From Streptoverticillium olivoreticuli subsp. olivoreticuli (GTDB taxonomy: Bacteria > Actinomycetota > Actinomycetes > Streptomycetales > Streptomycetaceae), in assembly GCF_003391135.1 (NCBI RefSeq), contig NZ_CP031455.1, positions 3,441,001-3,505,000 on the forward strand: DNA of 64,000 nucleotides, read 5' to 3'. The translations under genes and the position numbers were made by a program. Shown piece by piece: positions 36,290 to 45,471 of the stretch. The number at the start of each line of letters is the position of its first letter. Position 1 is the stretch's first letter. Under the pieces are notes generated by a model, which was not told the DNA's origin, made no database searches, and was given only the letters and a program-made list of their open reading frames with translations.

Positions 36290-37498
36290 GTGTCGGACCC
36301 ACCGCACGCGTCCGCCGGTTCCGACGCCGCCGTCGACGAGAATCGGCTGGAAGAGCTGATCGTCGGTGCACAGATGGCCCTGCCGTTCGAACTGCCCGTT
36401 CTGGCGAACCAGTGCGCTTCGGCCCTCGGTCTGGACACCGCGCTGATCTACCTCGTCGACCTGCAGCAACAGCTGCTCATCCCACTCGACGATGTATCGG
36501 AGCCGCTGCCGGTGGACCACTCGTCAGCCGGCTGGGCGTACCGCACGGTCTCTCCTCGGGTGGCCGACGCCGACGACGGCGTGATCGTCTGGATCCCCCT
36601 GGTCGACGGCGCGGAGCGGCTGGGCGTGCTGGCGGTGCGGGCCGCCTCGCTCGACGGGGTGCGGTTGCGCCGCAGCCGGATGCTGGCCCATCTGCTCGCC
36701 ATGCTGATCACTTCCAAGCGCGGCTACAGCGACTGGCTCGCCGGTCTCACCCGCACCGAGGCCATGCGGTTGCCCGCCGAGATGCTGCGGGCCTTCCTGC
36801 CGTCCCACACCATCGGCAGCCGCAGGTGCGTCTCGACCGCGGTCCTTGAACCGGCGTACGACGTCGCCGGCGATGCCTTCGACCACTCGGTGGTCAAGGA
36901 CGTGCTGCACACCATGATCCTCGACTCCATGGGGCACGATCTGACCGCCGGCCTGACCGCGTCGGTCGCCATGGCGGCGGCGCGGAACGCCCGCCGCGGC
37001 GGTGGCGACCTGGCCGACATCGTCGGCTCCCTCGACCAGACGCTCGCCCAGTGGCTGCCCGACCATTTCGCCACCGGCGTGCTCTGCCGGCTCGACGCGG
37101 TCACCGGGGTGCTGCGCTGGGTCAACTGCGGTCACCCGCCACCGCTGCTGATCCGTGGCGAGCGGGTGCTCGACGGGGCACTGGACAGCCCCCCGCAGCC
37201 CCCGATCGGCCTGGCCGGTCAACTCACCCCGGAAGCACGGCAAGTCCACGAGACGACACTGGAACCGGGCGACTGCGTCCTGCTCTACACCGACGGCGTC
37301 GTGGAGGCTCGCGACGCGGACGGCGCGGAGTTCGGCCTCGACCGGTTCGCCGACTTCATCATCCGCTCCTCCGCCGCCGGCCAGCGCCCGGCCGAGGTGC
37401 TGCGGCTGCTCATCCACGCCGTCCTCGACTACCAGCGCAATCAACTACGGGACGATGCGACCATCTTGCTCTTCGAATGGCGCCCGCAGTACCAGTGA
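36290..37498 (+). CDS. GAF-domain SpoIIE/PP2C-type serine phosphatase
   Basis: 402 residues. I start at GTG 36290 because GGAAGGGG is 8 nt upstream; the frame is open farther left without a good start. A GAF-like sensor region fills residues 20-150 and a SpoIIE PP2C domain the rest. Metal sites: DVAGDAFDH, DSMGHDLTAG, and GVVEARDADGAEFG near the end; NCGHPPPLLI is the family signature. It probably dephosphorylates an anti-anti-sigma factor in a stress or development pathway. No partner genes lie next to it. Confidence 0.9.
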   Translation: MSDPPHASAGSDAAVDENRLEELIVGAQMALPFELPVLANQCASALGLDTALIYLVDLQQQLLIPLDDVSEPLPVDHSSAGWAYRTVSPRVADADDGVIVWIPLVDGAERLGVLAVRAASLDGVRLRRSRMLAHLLAMLITSKRGYSDWLAGLTRTEAMRLPAEMLRAFLPSHTIGSRRCVSTAVLEPAYDVAGDAFDHSVVKDVLHTMILDSMGHDLTAGLTASVAMAAARNARRGGGDLADIVGSLDQTLAQWLPDHFATGVLCRLDAVTGVLRWVNCGHPPPLLIRGERVLDGALDSPPQPPIGLAGQLTPEARQVHETTLEPGDCVLLYTDGVVEARDADGAEFGLDRFADFIIRSSAAGQRPAEVLRLLIHAVLDYQRNQLRDDATILLFEWRPQYQ

Positions 37499-37536
37499 CG
37501 ACGGGAGGTGCGGGGGGCCGGTGAAACCAGGCGGCG

Positions 37537-38118
37537 TCAGCCCACCACCGCCTCATAAAGACTGAACCCCGCCAGCGCCAGCATCACCAGCGCCGCGATC
37601 TTCGTGATCAGTGCCAGCGGTACGTACTTCATCAGCGTGCGGCCGCCCACGATGCCCAGGCCCGCCACCGCCCACAGGCCCAGCGTCGCGCCGATGCCGA
37701 CCGAGACCGGGTCGTCGTAGCGGGCGGCGAGGTTCGCGGTCATGATCTGGGTGAGGTCGCCGAACTCCGCGACGAGGATCAGCATGAAGCCCGCGCCGGA
37801 GACCTTCCAGAAGGACTGGTCGGCGGGCTTGGCGATCTCCTCCTCGTCGTCGTCCTTCTTGAAGAGGAGGACGGCCGCGCCCGCGAGGAAGGCGAGGCCG
37901 ACGATCACCTGGAGGATCCGGTGCGGGAGCAGGGTCAGCAGGCTGCCCGCGGCGATGGCCAGGACGACGTGGACGAGGAAGGCGGCGGCGACGCCCGCGA
38001 AGACGTACGAGGCGCGGTAGCGGGTGCCGAGCATCAAGGAGGCGAGGGCCGTCTTGTCGGGGAGCTCGGCAAGGAAGATCACGCCGAAGACCAGGGCGGC
38101 GACGGTGAAGCTGAACAC
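37537..38118 (-). CDS. TMEM165/GDT1-family cation transporter
   Basis: 193 residues, six or seven membrane helices in two repeats. The paired signature motifs are AELPDKTALAS (helix 1) and AEFGDLTQIM (second half). A central loop is rich in Lys, Asp and Glu (KKDDDEEE). Members move Mn2+ or Ca2+ out of the cytosol. GTG 38118 is the start. A Mn2+-type riboswitch sits in its leader, supporting a role in manganese export. Confidence 0.92.
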   Translation of the reverse strand: MFSFTVAALVFGVIFLAELPDKTALASLMLGTRYRASYVFAGVAAAFLVHVVLAIAAGSLLTLLPHRILQVIVGLAFLAGAAVLLFKKDDDEEEIAKPADQSFWKVSGAGFMLILVAEFGDLTQIMTANLAARYDDPVSVGIGATLGLWAVAGLGIVGGRTLMKYVPLALITKIAALVMLALAGFSLYEAVVG

Positions 38119-38203
38119 AGGGCGATTCCTCGATCGGTTCGGACTGCCGTACCGAGAGACCTGCGGGATTTCAGGGGTCGCTTCGGCACGGCAGCGTCAT
38201 GGA

Positions 38204-38320
38204 CACTGCGGCCGAAGGTCTCGCTGGCCTACGGAAGATTCCCCGTCTGCCTCCGGGCGCCGGCTGGGGTGAACCCAGCAGTATGTCGACGGTCCGGCGA
38301 AGAGCTACTCCCCTTCTGCT
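38204..38320 (-). ncRNA. yybP-ykoY (Mn2+) riboswitch candidate
   Basis: Read on the minus strand it begins AGAAGGGGAGTAGC, the hallmark of this class, and ends GGCCAGCGAGACCTTCGGCC, the conserved 3' element. The middle forms GC-rich arms. It lies about 85 nt upstream of the GDT1/TMEM165 gene, a known target. The 5' end overlaps the end of the upstream FetB-like gene. Borders are approximate. Confidence 0.8.
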
Positions 38321-39147
38321 CCGTTCAGGGTACTTGATCGCTTGAAGCCGGGCCACCGGCGACCGCCCCGGCCCCCGCCCCCTTCCCGGTGCAGTCGCCC
38401 CCGCGCGATCAGCTCCAGCGTGACGGCGACCGCCACCGCCTGCACGGCCATCAGGGCGACCAGGACGAACAGCTGCACCGCCCCCGCGAGCGTCGGCGAG
38501 GCCCCGCCCAGCAGCATGCCCACGAAAGCGCCCGGAAGTGTGACCAGGCCCACGGTGCGCGTCTGGTCCAGGCCCGGCAGCAGGGCGTCGGAGGCCGCCG
38601 GGCGGGCGATCTCCAGCCGCGCCTCGCGGTCGAGCAGGCCGAGGGCCATGCCGGCCTCGACCTCGCCGTGCCGGGTGCGCAGCTCGTCCAGCGCGCGCCG
38701 GCCCGCGAGGACGGTGGCCGTCAGCGCGCCGCCGATGAGGATGCCCGTGACCGGGATCAGGGCGATGCCCTTGAGCGGGACGAGCCCGGTGAGCAGCAGT
38801 ACCACGACCACCGGCAGCACGCCCGCGCCGATCGGCGCGGCCGCCCACCGCCAGGTGCCGTTCTCCGTGATGCGGCGCCCGGCCGTCCGTACGGCCACGG
38901 CGAACATCAGGAGGACGAAGCACAGGAGCAGCGGCAGCGCGTGGACGACCCAGCCGATCAGGGCGGAGACGGCGGCCAGTTGGACGGCGGCGCGCAGTCC
39001 GGCGACGGCGATCGCGCGGGCGTAGCCGCGCTCCCGCCCGTCGGCCAGCCGGGCGAGGGCGGCGACGCCCACGGCGGCGACGAGCAGGACGGCGAGAACC
39101 ACCCCGAGGGTGGCGTTGACGGGCAGGAGAGCTGCGGCGGCGAGCAC
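38305..39147 (-). CDS. FetB/YbbM-family (UPF0014) permease
   Basis: 280 residues, GTG start. About seven membrane helices and the family motifs LRAAVQLAAVSALIGWV and LVTLPGAFVGMLLGGASP are present. E. coli FetB pairs with ATPase FetA to export iron; no ATPase gene is adjacent here. The last 35 residues are basic and Gly-rich. The stop codon TAG (38305-38307) is part of the GGGGAGTAGC motif of the Mn riboswitch, so the two elements share bases. Confidence 0.87.
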   Translation of the reverse strand: MLAAAALLPVNATLGVVLAVLLVAAVGVAALARLADGRERGYARAIAVAGLRAAVQLAAVSALIGWVVHALPLLLCFVLLMFAVAVRTAGRRITENGTWRWAAAPIGAGVLPVVVVLLLTGLVPLKGIALIPVTGILIGGALTATVLAGRRALDELRTRHGEVEAGMALGLLDREARLEIARPAASDALLPGLDQTRTVGLVTLPGAFVGMLLGGASPTLAGAVQLFVLVALMAVQAVAVAVTLELIARGRLHREGGGGRGGRRWPGFKRSSTLNGAEGE

Positions 39148-39305
39148 GCGGCCACCCTAGGCCGTGCCGGCCGGTCGGGCCGTACGCACCCGCGACGGCG
39201 GGCGAAACGGGTCCGCCGTACGGGTCCGGACCCGGGTGAACTCGGCTTCCGGCTGGCACGCATGGCGCACCGTCAGGAGGAACTTCACGTTCGCAACCCC
39301 TTGCT

Positions 39306-39334
39306 TTGACATGGTCGCGTCGTCACCCTGTTAC
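39306..39334 (+). promoter_or_regulatory. possible promoter of the HNH gene
   Basis: TTGACA (39306-39311) followed after 17 nt by TGTTAC (39329-39334), 80 bp before the HNH start. The -35 is perfect but the -10 is poor. The rest of the 39148-39413 gap shows nothing clear. Confidence 0.3.
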
Positions 39335-39413
39335 CTGGCCAACACCCCCCGGACACCGGCCGTCGAAATCCTGGCCGCCACTCACCGGCCGCCCCCACCT
39401 CAAGGGAGTTCTC

Positions 39414-40082
39414 ATGCCCGGAATGCGCATCCCCACTTCCCTGCGGAACGTCTACGCGCGTCGCGCGGCCGTCGCGGGCGGGCTCGCCGCGCTCGTCGGC
39501 TCGCTCGTCCTCGGCGGACCCGCCGCACAGGCCGCCCCGCCCGCCCCGACGGACGCCGCGACGGCCCGTACCTACCTGGGCGAGCTCACCGTCCAGCCGG
39601 AGGGGTCCATGGACGGCTACAGCCGCGCGAAGTTCCCGCACTGGATCACACAGTCCGGGCAGTGCAACACCCGTGAGGTAGTCCTCAAGCGCGACGGCGA
39701 CAACGTGAAGCAGGACGCCAAGTGCGCCGCCGTGTCCGGCACCTGGACTTCCGCGTACGACGGCGCCACGTGGACCGACGCGCAGAAGCTCGACATCGAC
39801 CACATCGTGCCGCTCGCGCAGGCGTGGCGCTCGGGCGCCGACAAGTGGACCACCGCCCAGCGGCAGGCCTTCGCCAACGACCTGACCCGGCCTCAGCTCA
39901 TCGCGGTCACGGACCGCGTGAACCAGGCGAAGGGCGACAAGGACCCGGCGCAGTGGATGCCGCCGCTGAAGTCCTACGGATGCACGTACGTGGAGATGTG
40001 GGTGACGGTGAAGCACTACTACAAGCTGAGCGTGGACTCGGCCGAGAAGAGCGCGATGGAGCGCGTGCTCAACGGCTGCTGA
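39414..40082 (+). CDS. secreted HNH-type nuclease
   Basis: 222 residues. I start at ATG 39414 (AAGGGAG 6 nt upstream); the frame is open to 39306. A signal peptide ends near AAQAAPP. The catalytic HNH/DUF1524 core reads LDIDHIVPLAQAW (His-containing beta-beta-alpha metal site), with NDLTRPQLIAVTDRVNQAKGDKDPAQW as the second part and a KSYGCTYVEMW cysteine. This family is widespread in Streptomyces as secreted nucleases. Confidence 0.9.
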   Translation: MPGMRIPTSLRNVYARRAAVAGGLAALVGSLVLGGPAAQAAPPAPTDAATARTYLGELTVQPEGSMDGYSRAKFPHWITQSGQCNTREVVLKRDGDNVKQDAKCAAVSGTWTSAYDGATWTDAQKLDIDHIVPLAQAWRSGADKWTTAQRQAFANDLTRPQLIAVTDRVNQAKGDKDPAQWMPPLKSYGCTYVEMWVTVKHYYKLSVDSAEKSAMERVLNGC

Positions 40083-40110
40083 CGACAGGCTTCCGGGCGC
40101 GGATCCACCC

Positions 40111-40176
40111 TCACGACCGCGCCGAGAAGCCGAACCATGCCGCGACCCCGTGGACGACAGCGATGAGTCGCCGCAT
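40111..40176 (-). CDS. 21-aa small ORF with strong SD
   Basis: MRRLIAVVHGVAAWFGFSARS. The ATG at 40176 has a perfect AAAGGAG 6 nt upstream. It is amphipathic with a hydrophobic centre, as in small membrane peptides or leader peptides. It stands alone, antisense to no known gene, in the 300-bp gap between the HNH nuclease and the flavoprotein. Confidence 0.35.
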   Translation of the reverse strand: MRRLIAVVHGVAAWFGFSARS

Positions 40177-40382
40177 GCGGACTCCTTTTCTGCGCAGGGA
40201 AGTTGAGGGACAGACCGAGGACTTCCCCACCCCGCGCAGCACCACGCACGGTTCACTCGTAAGGGGTAAGTCAACCACCACTCACGGACCCGGTTCCGGT
40301 GAATTGAGGAATCCGTTCGACGGGCCGCACCCCGAGGCCATGATGGGCCGATCTTCTCGCCCTCGGCCCCCGGGAGAGCACC

Positions 40383-42281
40383 GTGGCGCACCATGCGATA
40401 GCCGTCGTCGGCGCGGGCCCCCGGGGCACCGGCGTGCTGGAGCGGATCTGCGCCTCGGTGCCCGAACTCGCCCCGCGCGCCCGGCTGACCGTGCACATGG
40501 TGGACCCCGCGCCGCCGGGGGCGGGGGCCGTCTGGCGCGCCGACCAGCACGCGGGGCTGCTGATGAACACCGTGGCCTCGCAGGTCACGGTGTTCACCGA
40601 CGCGAGCGTGGAGTGCGCGGGGCCGGTGCGGCCCGGTCCGAGCCTCCACGAGTGGGCGGGCGGGATCGTCGGGCCGGACGACTATCCGACGCGGGCGTGC
40701 TACGGGCGCTATCTGGCGTGGGCCTTCGCGAGGACGGTGCGGACGGCGCCGGAGAACGTGGTGGTCCTGACGCACCGGGCGAGGGCCGTACGCCTGACGG
40801 ATGATCCGGCGGACGAGCGGCCGCCGCTCCAGACGCTCACCCTCGACACCGGCCGCACGCTGCGCGGGCTCTCGGCCGTGGTCCTCGCCCAGGGGCACCT
40901 GCCGGCGGTCGCGACCGGGGAGGAGGCCCGCCTCTCGGCGTACGCGGCCCGCCACGGTCTGCGTCACGTCCCGCCCGGCAACCCCGCGGACGTGGACCTC
41001 GGCGGGGTGTCCCCCGGCGAGGCCGTCCTCCTGCGCGGTCTGGGGCTGAACTTCTTCGACCACCTCGCCCTGCTCACCACCGGTCGCGGCGGGACCTTCG
41101 CCCCGCGCGGCGGCGGGCTCGTCTACCGCCCGTCGGGGCGGGAGCCGCGGCTGTACGCGGGGTCGCGGCGCGGCGTCCCGTACCAGGCGCGCGGCGACAA
41201 CCAGAAGGGCCCGTACGCCCGGCACACCCCGCTGCTGCTGACGCCGGAGGTCATCGACGGGTTCCGCAAGCGCGCGGCGTCCGGCGCCGCACCGGACTTC
41301 CTGGCCGAGGTGTGGCCGCTGGTGGCCGCGGAGGTCGAGGCGGTGTACTACGCGACGCTGCTCGCGGGCAGGGGACTGCCGGCCGCCCGGTTCCGCGACC
41401 GCTTCCTCGCGGCCGCGCTCGCCCGGGATCCGCGGGGCGTACGGGAGGTGCTCGCCGACTCCGGCATCGGGCCCGCCGACCGCTGGGACTGGGCGGCGGT
41501 GGCCCGTCCGTACGGCGGGCGGCGCTTCGAGGGGCCCGCGGACTTCCGCGCCTGGCTGCTGGCGTATCTGTACCGGGACGCCGAACGGGCGCGCGGCGGC
41601 AATGTCCGCGACCCGGTCAAGGCGGCCCTGGACGTGCTGCGCGACCTGCGCAACGAGCTGCGGCAGACCGTCGACCACGGCGGGCTCACGGGCGCCTCGC
41701 ACCGGGAGCACCTCGACGGCTGGTACACGCCGCTGAACGCGTTCCTGTCGATCGGCCCGCCCCGCCGCCGGATCGAGGAGACGGCCGCGCTGATCGAGGC
41801 GGGCGTGCTGGAGGTGCTGGGGCCGGGCCTGGAGGTGACGACGGGGGCTCCCGGCGGCGGGGCGGGCTTCGGCGCGCGGTCGGCGGTGGTGCCCGGCCCC
41901 GCGGTGTCCGTGACGACGGTCGTCGAGGCGCGCCTGCCCGCGCCGGACGTGCGGCGCACCGGGGACGCGCTGCTGGCCGGTCTGCTGCGGACGGGGCAGT
42001 GCCGGGCGCACCGGGTGGGCGGCCATGTGACGGGCGGGCTGGACGTCACGCCGAGCCCGTACCGGCTCGTCGACGCGCGGGGGCGGGCGCATCCGCGGCG
42101 GTTCGCGGTGGGCGTGCCGACGGAGGGGGTGCGCTGGGTGACGGCGGCGGGCGCCCGCCCGGGTGTGAATTCGGTGACGCTGGCGGACGCCGACGCGGTG
42201 GCGCGGGCCGTGTTGCGAACGTGTTGCGGGTGGCCCTCGGGCACAATGAATCAAGAGCTTGAACTTGCAAGTAACGATTAG
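40383..42281 (+). CDS. FAD/NAD(P)-binding flavoprotein
   Basis: 632 residues, GTG start. The dinucleotide-binding motif AVVGAGPRGTGVLERI is at the N-terminus, followed by PGAGAVWRADQHAGLLMNTV, as in the FAD/NAD(P)-binding family (PF13454 type) related to lysine/ornithine monooxygenases. Substrate unknown. The stop codon overlaps the iron box at 42278 that belongs to the next gene. Confidence 0.85.
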   Translation: MAHHAIAVVGAGPRGTGVLERICASVPELAPRARLTVHMVDPAPPGAGAVWRADQHAGLLMNTVASQVTVFTDASVECAGPVRPGPSLHEWAGGIVGPDDYPTRACYGRYLAWAFARTVRTAPENVVVLTHRARAVRLTDDPADERPPLQTLTLDTGRTLRGLSAVVLAQGHLPAVATGEEARLSAYAARHGLRHVPPGNPADVDLGGVSPGEAVLLRGLGLNFFDHLALLTTGRGGTFAPRGGGLVYRPSGREPRLYAGSRRGVPYQARGDNQKGPYARHTPLLLTPEVIDGFRKRAASGAAPDFLAEVWPLVAAEVEAVYYATLLAGRGLPAARFRDRFLAAALARDPRGVREVLADSGIGPADRWDWAAVARPYGGRRFEGPADFRAWLLAYLYRDAERARGGNVRDPVKAALDVLRDLRNELRQTVDHGGLTGASHREHLDGWYTPLNAFLSIGPPRRRIEETAALIEAGVLEVLGPGLEVTTGAPGGGAGFGARSAVVPGPAVSVTTVVEARLPAPDVRRTGDALLAGLLRTGQCRAHRVGGHVTGGLDVTPSPYRLVDARGRAHPRRFAVGVPTEGVRWVTAAGARPGVNSVTLADADAVARAVLRTCCGWPSGTMNQELELASND

Positions 42282-42291
42282 GCGAACCTAA
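42278..42291 (+). promoter_or_regulatory. iron box (DmdR/IdeR-type) before doxX
   Basis: TTAGG-cgaa-CCTAA, then CCT. This matches the core of the actinobacterial DtxR/DmdR box (TTAGGTTAGGCTCACCTAA). It lies 48 bp before the DoxX gene, so that gene is probably repressed by iron. Confidence 0.6.
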
Positions 42292-42338
42292 CCTGTACCC
42301 CTCGTCGTTTCCTGTCCCCGACACGAGGAGCACTCCCC

Positions 42339-42821
42339 ATGCCCCCCACGACCGCTCAGTCCCCCTCGGCCGCGACTTCCGCCGTCGGCGGCACGGCCCA
42401 GGCCATCACGCTCACCGAGCGGCTCGACGCCGCCCGGCCGTACGCCCTCTCGGCGTTCCGCGCCGTGGTGGGCCTGCTCTTCGCCTGCCACGGCGCCGCG
42501 TCGCTGTTCGGCATCCTCGGCGGTGCCGCGGGCACCCACGGCGGCACGGTCGCGGCCGGCACCTGGCCCGGCTGGTACGCGGCCGTCATCCAGCTCGTCG
42601 GCGGCGTCCTCGTGCTGCTGGGCGTCGGCACCCGCAGCGCGGCCCTGATCTCCTCCGGCTCGATGGCGTACGCGTACTTCGACGTGCACCAGAGCACGGC
42701 CCTGTGGCCGATACAGAACGGTGGCGAGGCGTCCGCGATGTTCGCGTGGGCGTTCCTGCTGATCGTCTTCACCGGACCCGGCGCGGTCTCCCTGGACCGT
42801 CTCTTCCGCCGCGACCAGTGA
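42339..42821 (+). CDS. DoxX-family membrane protein
   Basis: 160 residues, four membrane helices. AFRAVVGLLFACHGAASLFG and GGVLVLLGVGTRSAALISSG are typical DoxX motifs. DoxX proteins of mycobacteria link to redox and thiol stress. CACGAGGAGCACTCCCC precedes the ATG. The iron box suggests higher expression when iron is scarce. Confidence 0.9.
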   Translation: MPPTTAQSPSAATSAVGGTAQAITLTERLDAARPYALSAFRAVVGLLFACHGAASLFGILGGAAGTHGGTVAAGTWPGWYAAVIQLVGGVLVLLGVGTRSAALISSGSMAYAYFDVHQSTALWPIQNGGEASAMFAWAFLLIVFTGPGAVSLDRLFRRDQ

Positions 42822-43029
42822 TCCGGCCGGGGGTCCGGCCTCGCCGCCGGGCCCCCGGGTCACCCTTCGCACGGCACACACCGGCACATCTCCGGCACGT
42901 GATTCAAACAACATCACCGGCCCCGCGCACATGTCACAGGAGCCCCAGGCGTACGCTGTGCGGTTGTGAAGGCCGCCCCTGCCGCTCCCTGCGACGTCGC
43001 GGCGGGGGACCGTACCGGGAGATCAGGAC

Positions 43030-43668
43030 GTGCTGGAGCAGTTGGGGTCGTTGGCCGACACCCCATGGATCTATGTGATCGTCGGGCTGTCCGTGCTCCT
43101 CGACGTCTTCCTTCCCGTGCTGCCCAGCGGCGTGCTGGTGATCACCGCCGCCACCACGGCCGCGGGCTCCGCCGCCGACGCGGTCGGTGACGCCGCCCGG
43201 GGTCACGCGGGCTTCCCCGAGATGTTCGCACTCGTGATGTGCGCGGCGACCGCCTCCGTGCTCGGCGACATGGTCGCCTACCGCCTCGCATGGCGCGGCG
43301 GCGACCGCTTCGACCGCGCCATCGCCCGCTCCCGCCGCCTCACCGCCGCCCAGGCCAAGCTCGGCACGGCGCTGCTGCGCGGCGGCGGTCCGCTCGTGGT
43401 CGTGGCGCGTTTCGCGCCCGCCGGGCGGTCGGTCGTCAGCCTCGGCGCGGGGGTCATGCACCGCAGGGTGGCCGAATTCCTGCCCTGGTCGGCGCTGGCG
43501 GGTCTGACCTGGGCCGCGTACAGCGTGAGCCTCGGCTACTTCGGCGGCCAGTGGCTGGGAGCCACCTGGCTGGGCACGGCCGTCTCCTTCTTCGCCCTCT
43601 TCGCAGCCGGGCTGGGCGCGGCGTTCGTCATGAAGCACCCCCGCCACCGCGAGGCACAGGCGCAGTAG
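43030..43668 (+). CDS. DedA-family membrane protein
   Basis: 212 residues, GTG start after GGGAGATCAGGAC. It has the DedA pattern: LDVFLPVLPSGVLVITAATT at the N-terminus and VVVARFAPAGRSVVSLGAGV (the F-x-P-x-G-R motif) in the middle, with a last pair of helices. DedA proteins handle polyprenyl or phospholipid flipping and membrane energetics. The 208 bp before it hold no gene. Confidence 0.9.
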   Translation: MLEQLGSLADTPWIYVIVGLSVLLDVFLPVLPSGVLVITAATTAAGSAADAVGDAARGHAGFPEMFALVMCAATASVLGDMVAYRLAWRGGDRFDRAIARSRRLTAAQAKLGTALLRGGGPLVVVARFAPAGRSVVSLGAGVMHRRVAEFLPWSALAGLTWAAYSVSLGYFGGQWLGATWLGTAVSFFALFAAGLGAAFVMKHPRHREAQAQ

Positions 43669-43777
43669 GGCCCGTTACGGCTCCGGCCGTACCCGGCCAC
43701 GGCGCCGGGCCGAGGCCCGCATTCCGCATCCGTACGAGCATCCTTACGAGTGTCCTTACGAGTGCTCCCGCGCGGCA

Positions 43778-44252
43778 CTACCGCGTCCGGCGGGCGACCT
43801 CGCCGCGCAGGGTGCGGCCGCAGCTTCGCGCGTACGCCCGCTGCACGACGGGCACCAGCGGTCCGGCGACCCTGGTGAACCAGAGCGCGGGGCGGCTGAA
43901 GGCGGTCACGGTGAGGTGGACCTCACCCGCCTCGTCGAGCGTGACGAGGAACGCCTCCTCGCCGCACTCGGGGTGGCCCGGCAGCGTCCCGTACGCGAAA
44001 CCCGCGCGGCCGGGCTCCCGCACGGCCCACACCACGGCACACGGGCCCGAGACGCGCAGCGGGCCGGCGCCCAGGGACACGGTCACGGTGACGCCGGGCG
44101 ATGCCCCACGACAGCAGCGCGTCGGCGGCCGCCCCGAAGGCGTCCCGGCCGCGTCCTATGCGGGTGGATACGCGAAGGTGGCCGTAGGCCTCGGGCAGCG
44201 CTCCGGCGCGCCCGGTGGCCCCGACCTCCGGATAGGTGAACCTCGGCGGCAC
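43778..44252 (-). pseudogene. frameshifted DUF1990 gene
   Basis: From ATG 44252 the frame reads PPRFTYPEVGATGRAG, YGHLRVSTRIGRGRDAFGAA and DALLSWGIA, the start of a DUF1990 protein. At about 44105 the match moves to the other frame: VTVSLGAGPLRV, GFAYGTLPGHPECGEEAF and VTAFSRPALWFTRVAGP, ending at 43778. About 15-20 residues that normally lie between are missing, so a small deletion broke the frame. A sequencing error could explain the shift but not the lost residues. Confidence 0.7.
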
Positions 44253-44265
44253 GGGTCAGCCGCAC

Positions 44266-44490
44266 TCACAGCTTGGTGAGCTTGGTGTACGGGCCGGGGA
44301 TGCGCTCCTGGCGGGAGGCGAAGTCGACGAGCACGGCGACGTCCTCCTCGACACCGATGACCCGGCCGAGGCCGTAGCGGTCGTGGGTCACCCGGTCCCC
44401 CACGGTGAACCGCTTCACCGGGGCTGGGGCGACGGGAGCATTGAAGGGGCTGGTGGGCAGGAACCGTCGGTGCGCTGCTGGCTTCGTCAT
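44266..44490 (-). CDS. small Tudor/CarD-like domain protein
   Basis: 74 residues. FTVGDRVTHDRYGLGRVIGV followed by VLVDFASRQERIPGP has the look of the SH3-like barrel at the C-terminus of PcrA/UvrD helicases or of CarD N-terminal domains. The N-terminal ~27 residues are disordered. It lies directly upstream of the broken DUF1990 gene. A role in RNA-polymerase binding is only a guess. Confidence 0.78.
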   Translation of the reverse strand: MTKPAAHRRFLPTSPFNAPVAPAPVKRFTVGDRVTHDRYGLGRVIGVEEDVAVLVDFASRQERIPGPYTKLTKL

Positions 44491-44539
44491 TGTCCTCAGT
44501 ATGCGCCCTTCGCGGGCGGGCGGCGCCCGGGAAGGGCAC

Positions 44540-44572
44540 AGCGGCCCGGCTCCACGGGGGAGCCGGACCGCT
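44540..44572 (-). terminator. terminator of the snapalysin gene
   Basis: AGCGGcCCGGCTCC pairs with GGAGCCGGaCCGCT (one mismatch) around a short loop, 39 nt after the protease stop. Confidence 0.65.
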
Positions 44573-44610
44573 GGATGATCACGTGTCGGAGGTCACCTGA
44601 CCCCGGCCGG

Positions 44611-45267
44611 TCAGTGGACCTTGGTGAAGGCGTCCTTGTCGAAGGCCGTCAGGCCGTTGGCCCACAGAGCGTTGACCCGGCTTCTCTCCTGCGAGTTCGG
44701 GTAGGGGTTGGTGCAGGACGGGCCGGGGCCGCCACCGGACATCAACTCGCTGCACGGGCCCTGGTAGTGGTCGGGCAGGCCGAGGACGTGCCCGGTCTCG
44801 TGCGCGGTGACGCGGGTGGAGTCGTACTGCTGGTTCTGCTGGTAGTCGAGGAAGATATAGCCGCGCCCGTGGCCGTCGGTCTGGGCGTAGGAGCCGCGGG
44901 AGTCGTCGCCCTCGTAGTACGAGAAGTCGGCGTTGCTGCCCGCCCGCAGCTGGACGTTGCGGACGGAGCTGTTCCAGATCTGCGCGGCGTTCGCTATCTC
45001 CTGCTGGAAGCTGGGCGCGTTGCTGGGGTCGTAGGTGACCGTGACGGTCCTCAGGCCCGGGGACTTGGCGGCCTTGGCCTTCGCGGACTTCATCACGGCC
45101 TCGAAGAAGGCCTTGTTGCCCGCCTGCTCGGCCGCCGAGCCGACGTACGACGACTGGGTGACGGCGTGCGATCCCTCGGTGACGGGCGCCGCGGTGGCCG
45201 GGACGGACAGCGCCGCCGCCAGACCGAGACCGAGGGCGGCCGAGAGCACCATGGTGGAGCGATTCAT
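44611..45267 (-). CDS. snpA: snapalysin-type zinc protease (M7)
   Basis: 218 residues. Signal peptide [15 protein letters not shown]...ATAA, a short propeptide to about residue 80, then the protease. The zinc site [13 protein letters not shown] matches the HExxHxxGxxD motif of snapalysins, with a conserved CSELMSGG turn and two Cys. It is a secreted extracellular protease that releases amino acids from proteins. The divergent LysR gene should activate it. Confidence 0.93.
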   Translation of the reverse strand: MNRSTMVLSAALGLGLAAALSVPATAAPVTEGSHAVTQSSYVGSAAEQAGNKAFFEAVMKSAKAKAAKSPGLRTVTVTYDPSNAPSFQQEIANAAQIWNSSVRNVQLRAGSNADFSYYEGDDSRGSYAQTDGHGRGYIFLDYQQNQQYDSTRVTAHETGHVLGLPDHYQGPCSELMSGGGPGPSCTNPYPNSQERSRVNALWANGLTAFDKDAFTKVH

Positions 45268-45471
45268 GTGGGGGACTCCATTCGTTCCGAGAGCCCTGGC
45301 CGAATGGTGGTGGGCCGGCCGGGGCGCGTCGGGTGAACTGTTGGTCCCGGGAAGTCTCTGACGAGTTATCAGTGGTGCGGATGATGCCAACTGGCCATAG
45401 CTCCGTCCAATCACCTACCCTGCCCCCCGATGTGTCTGGTGTGACATGCGAGGTGCAGTTATGCTCCCCCC

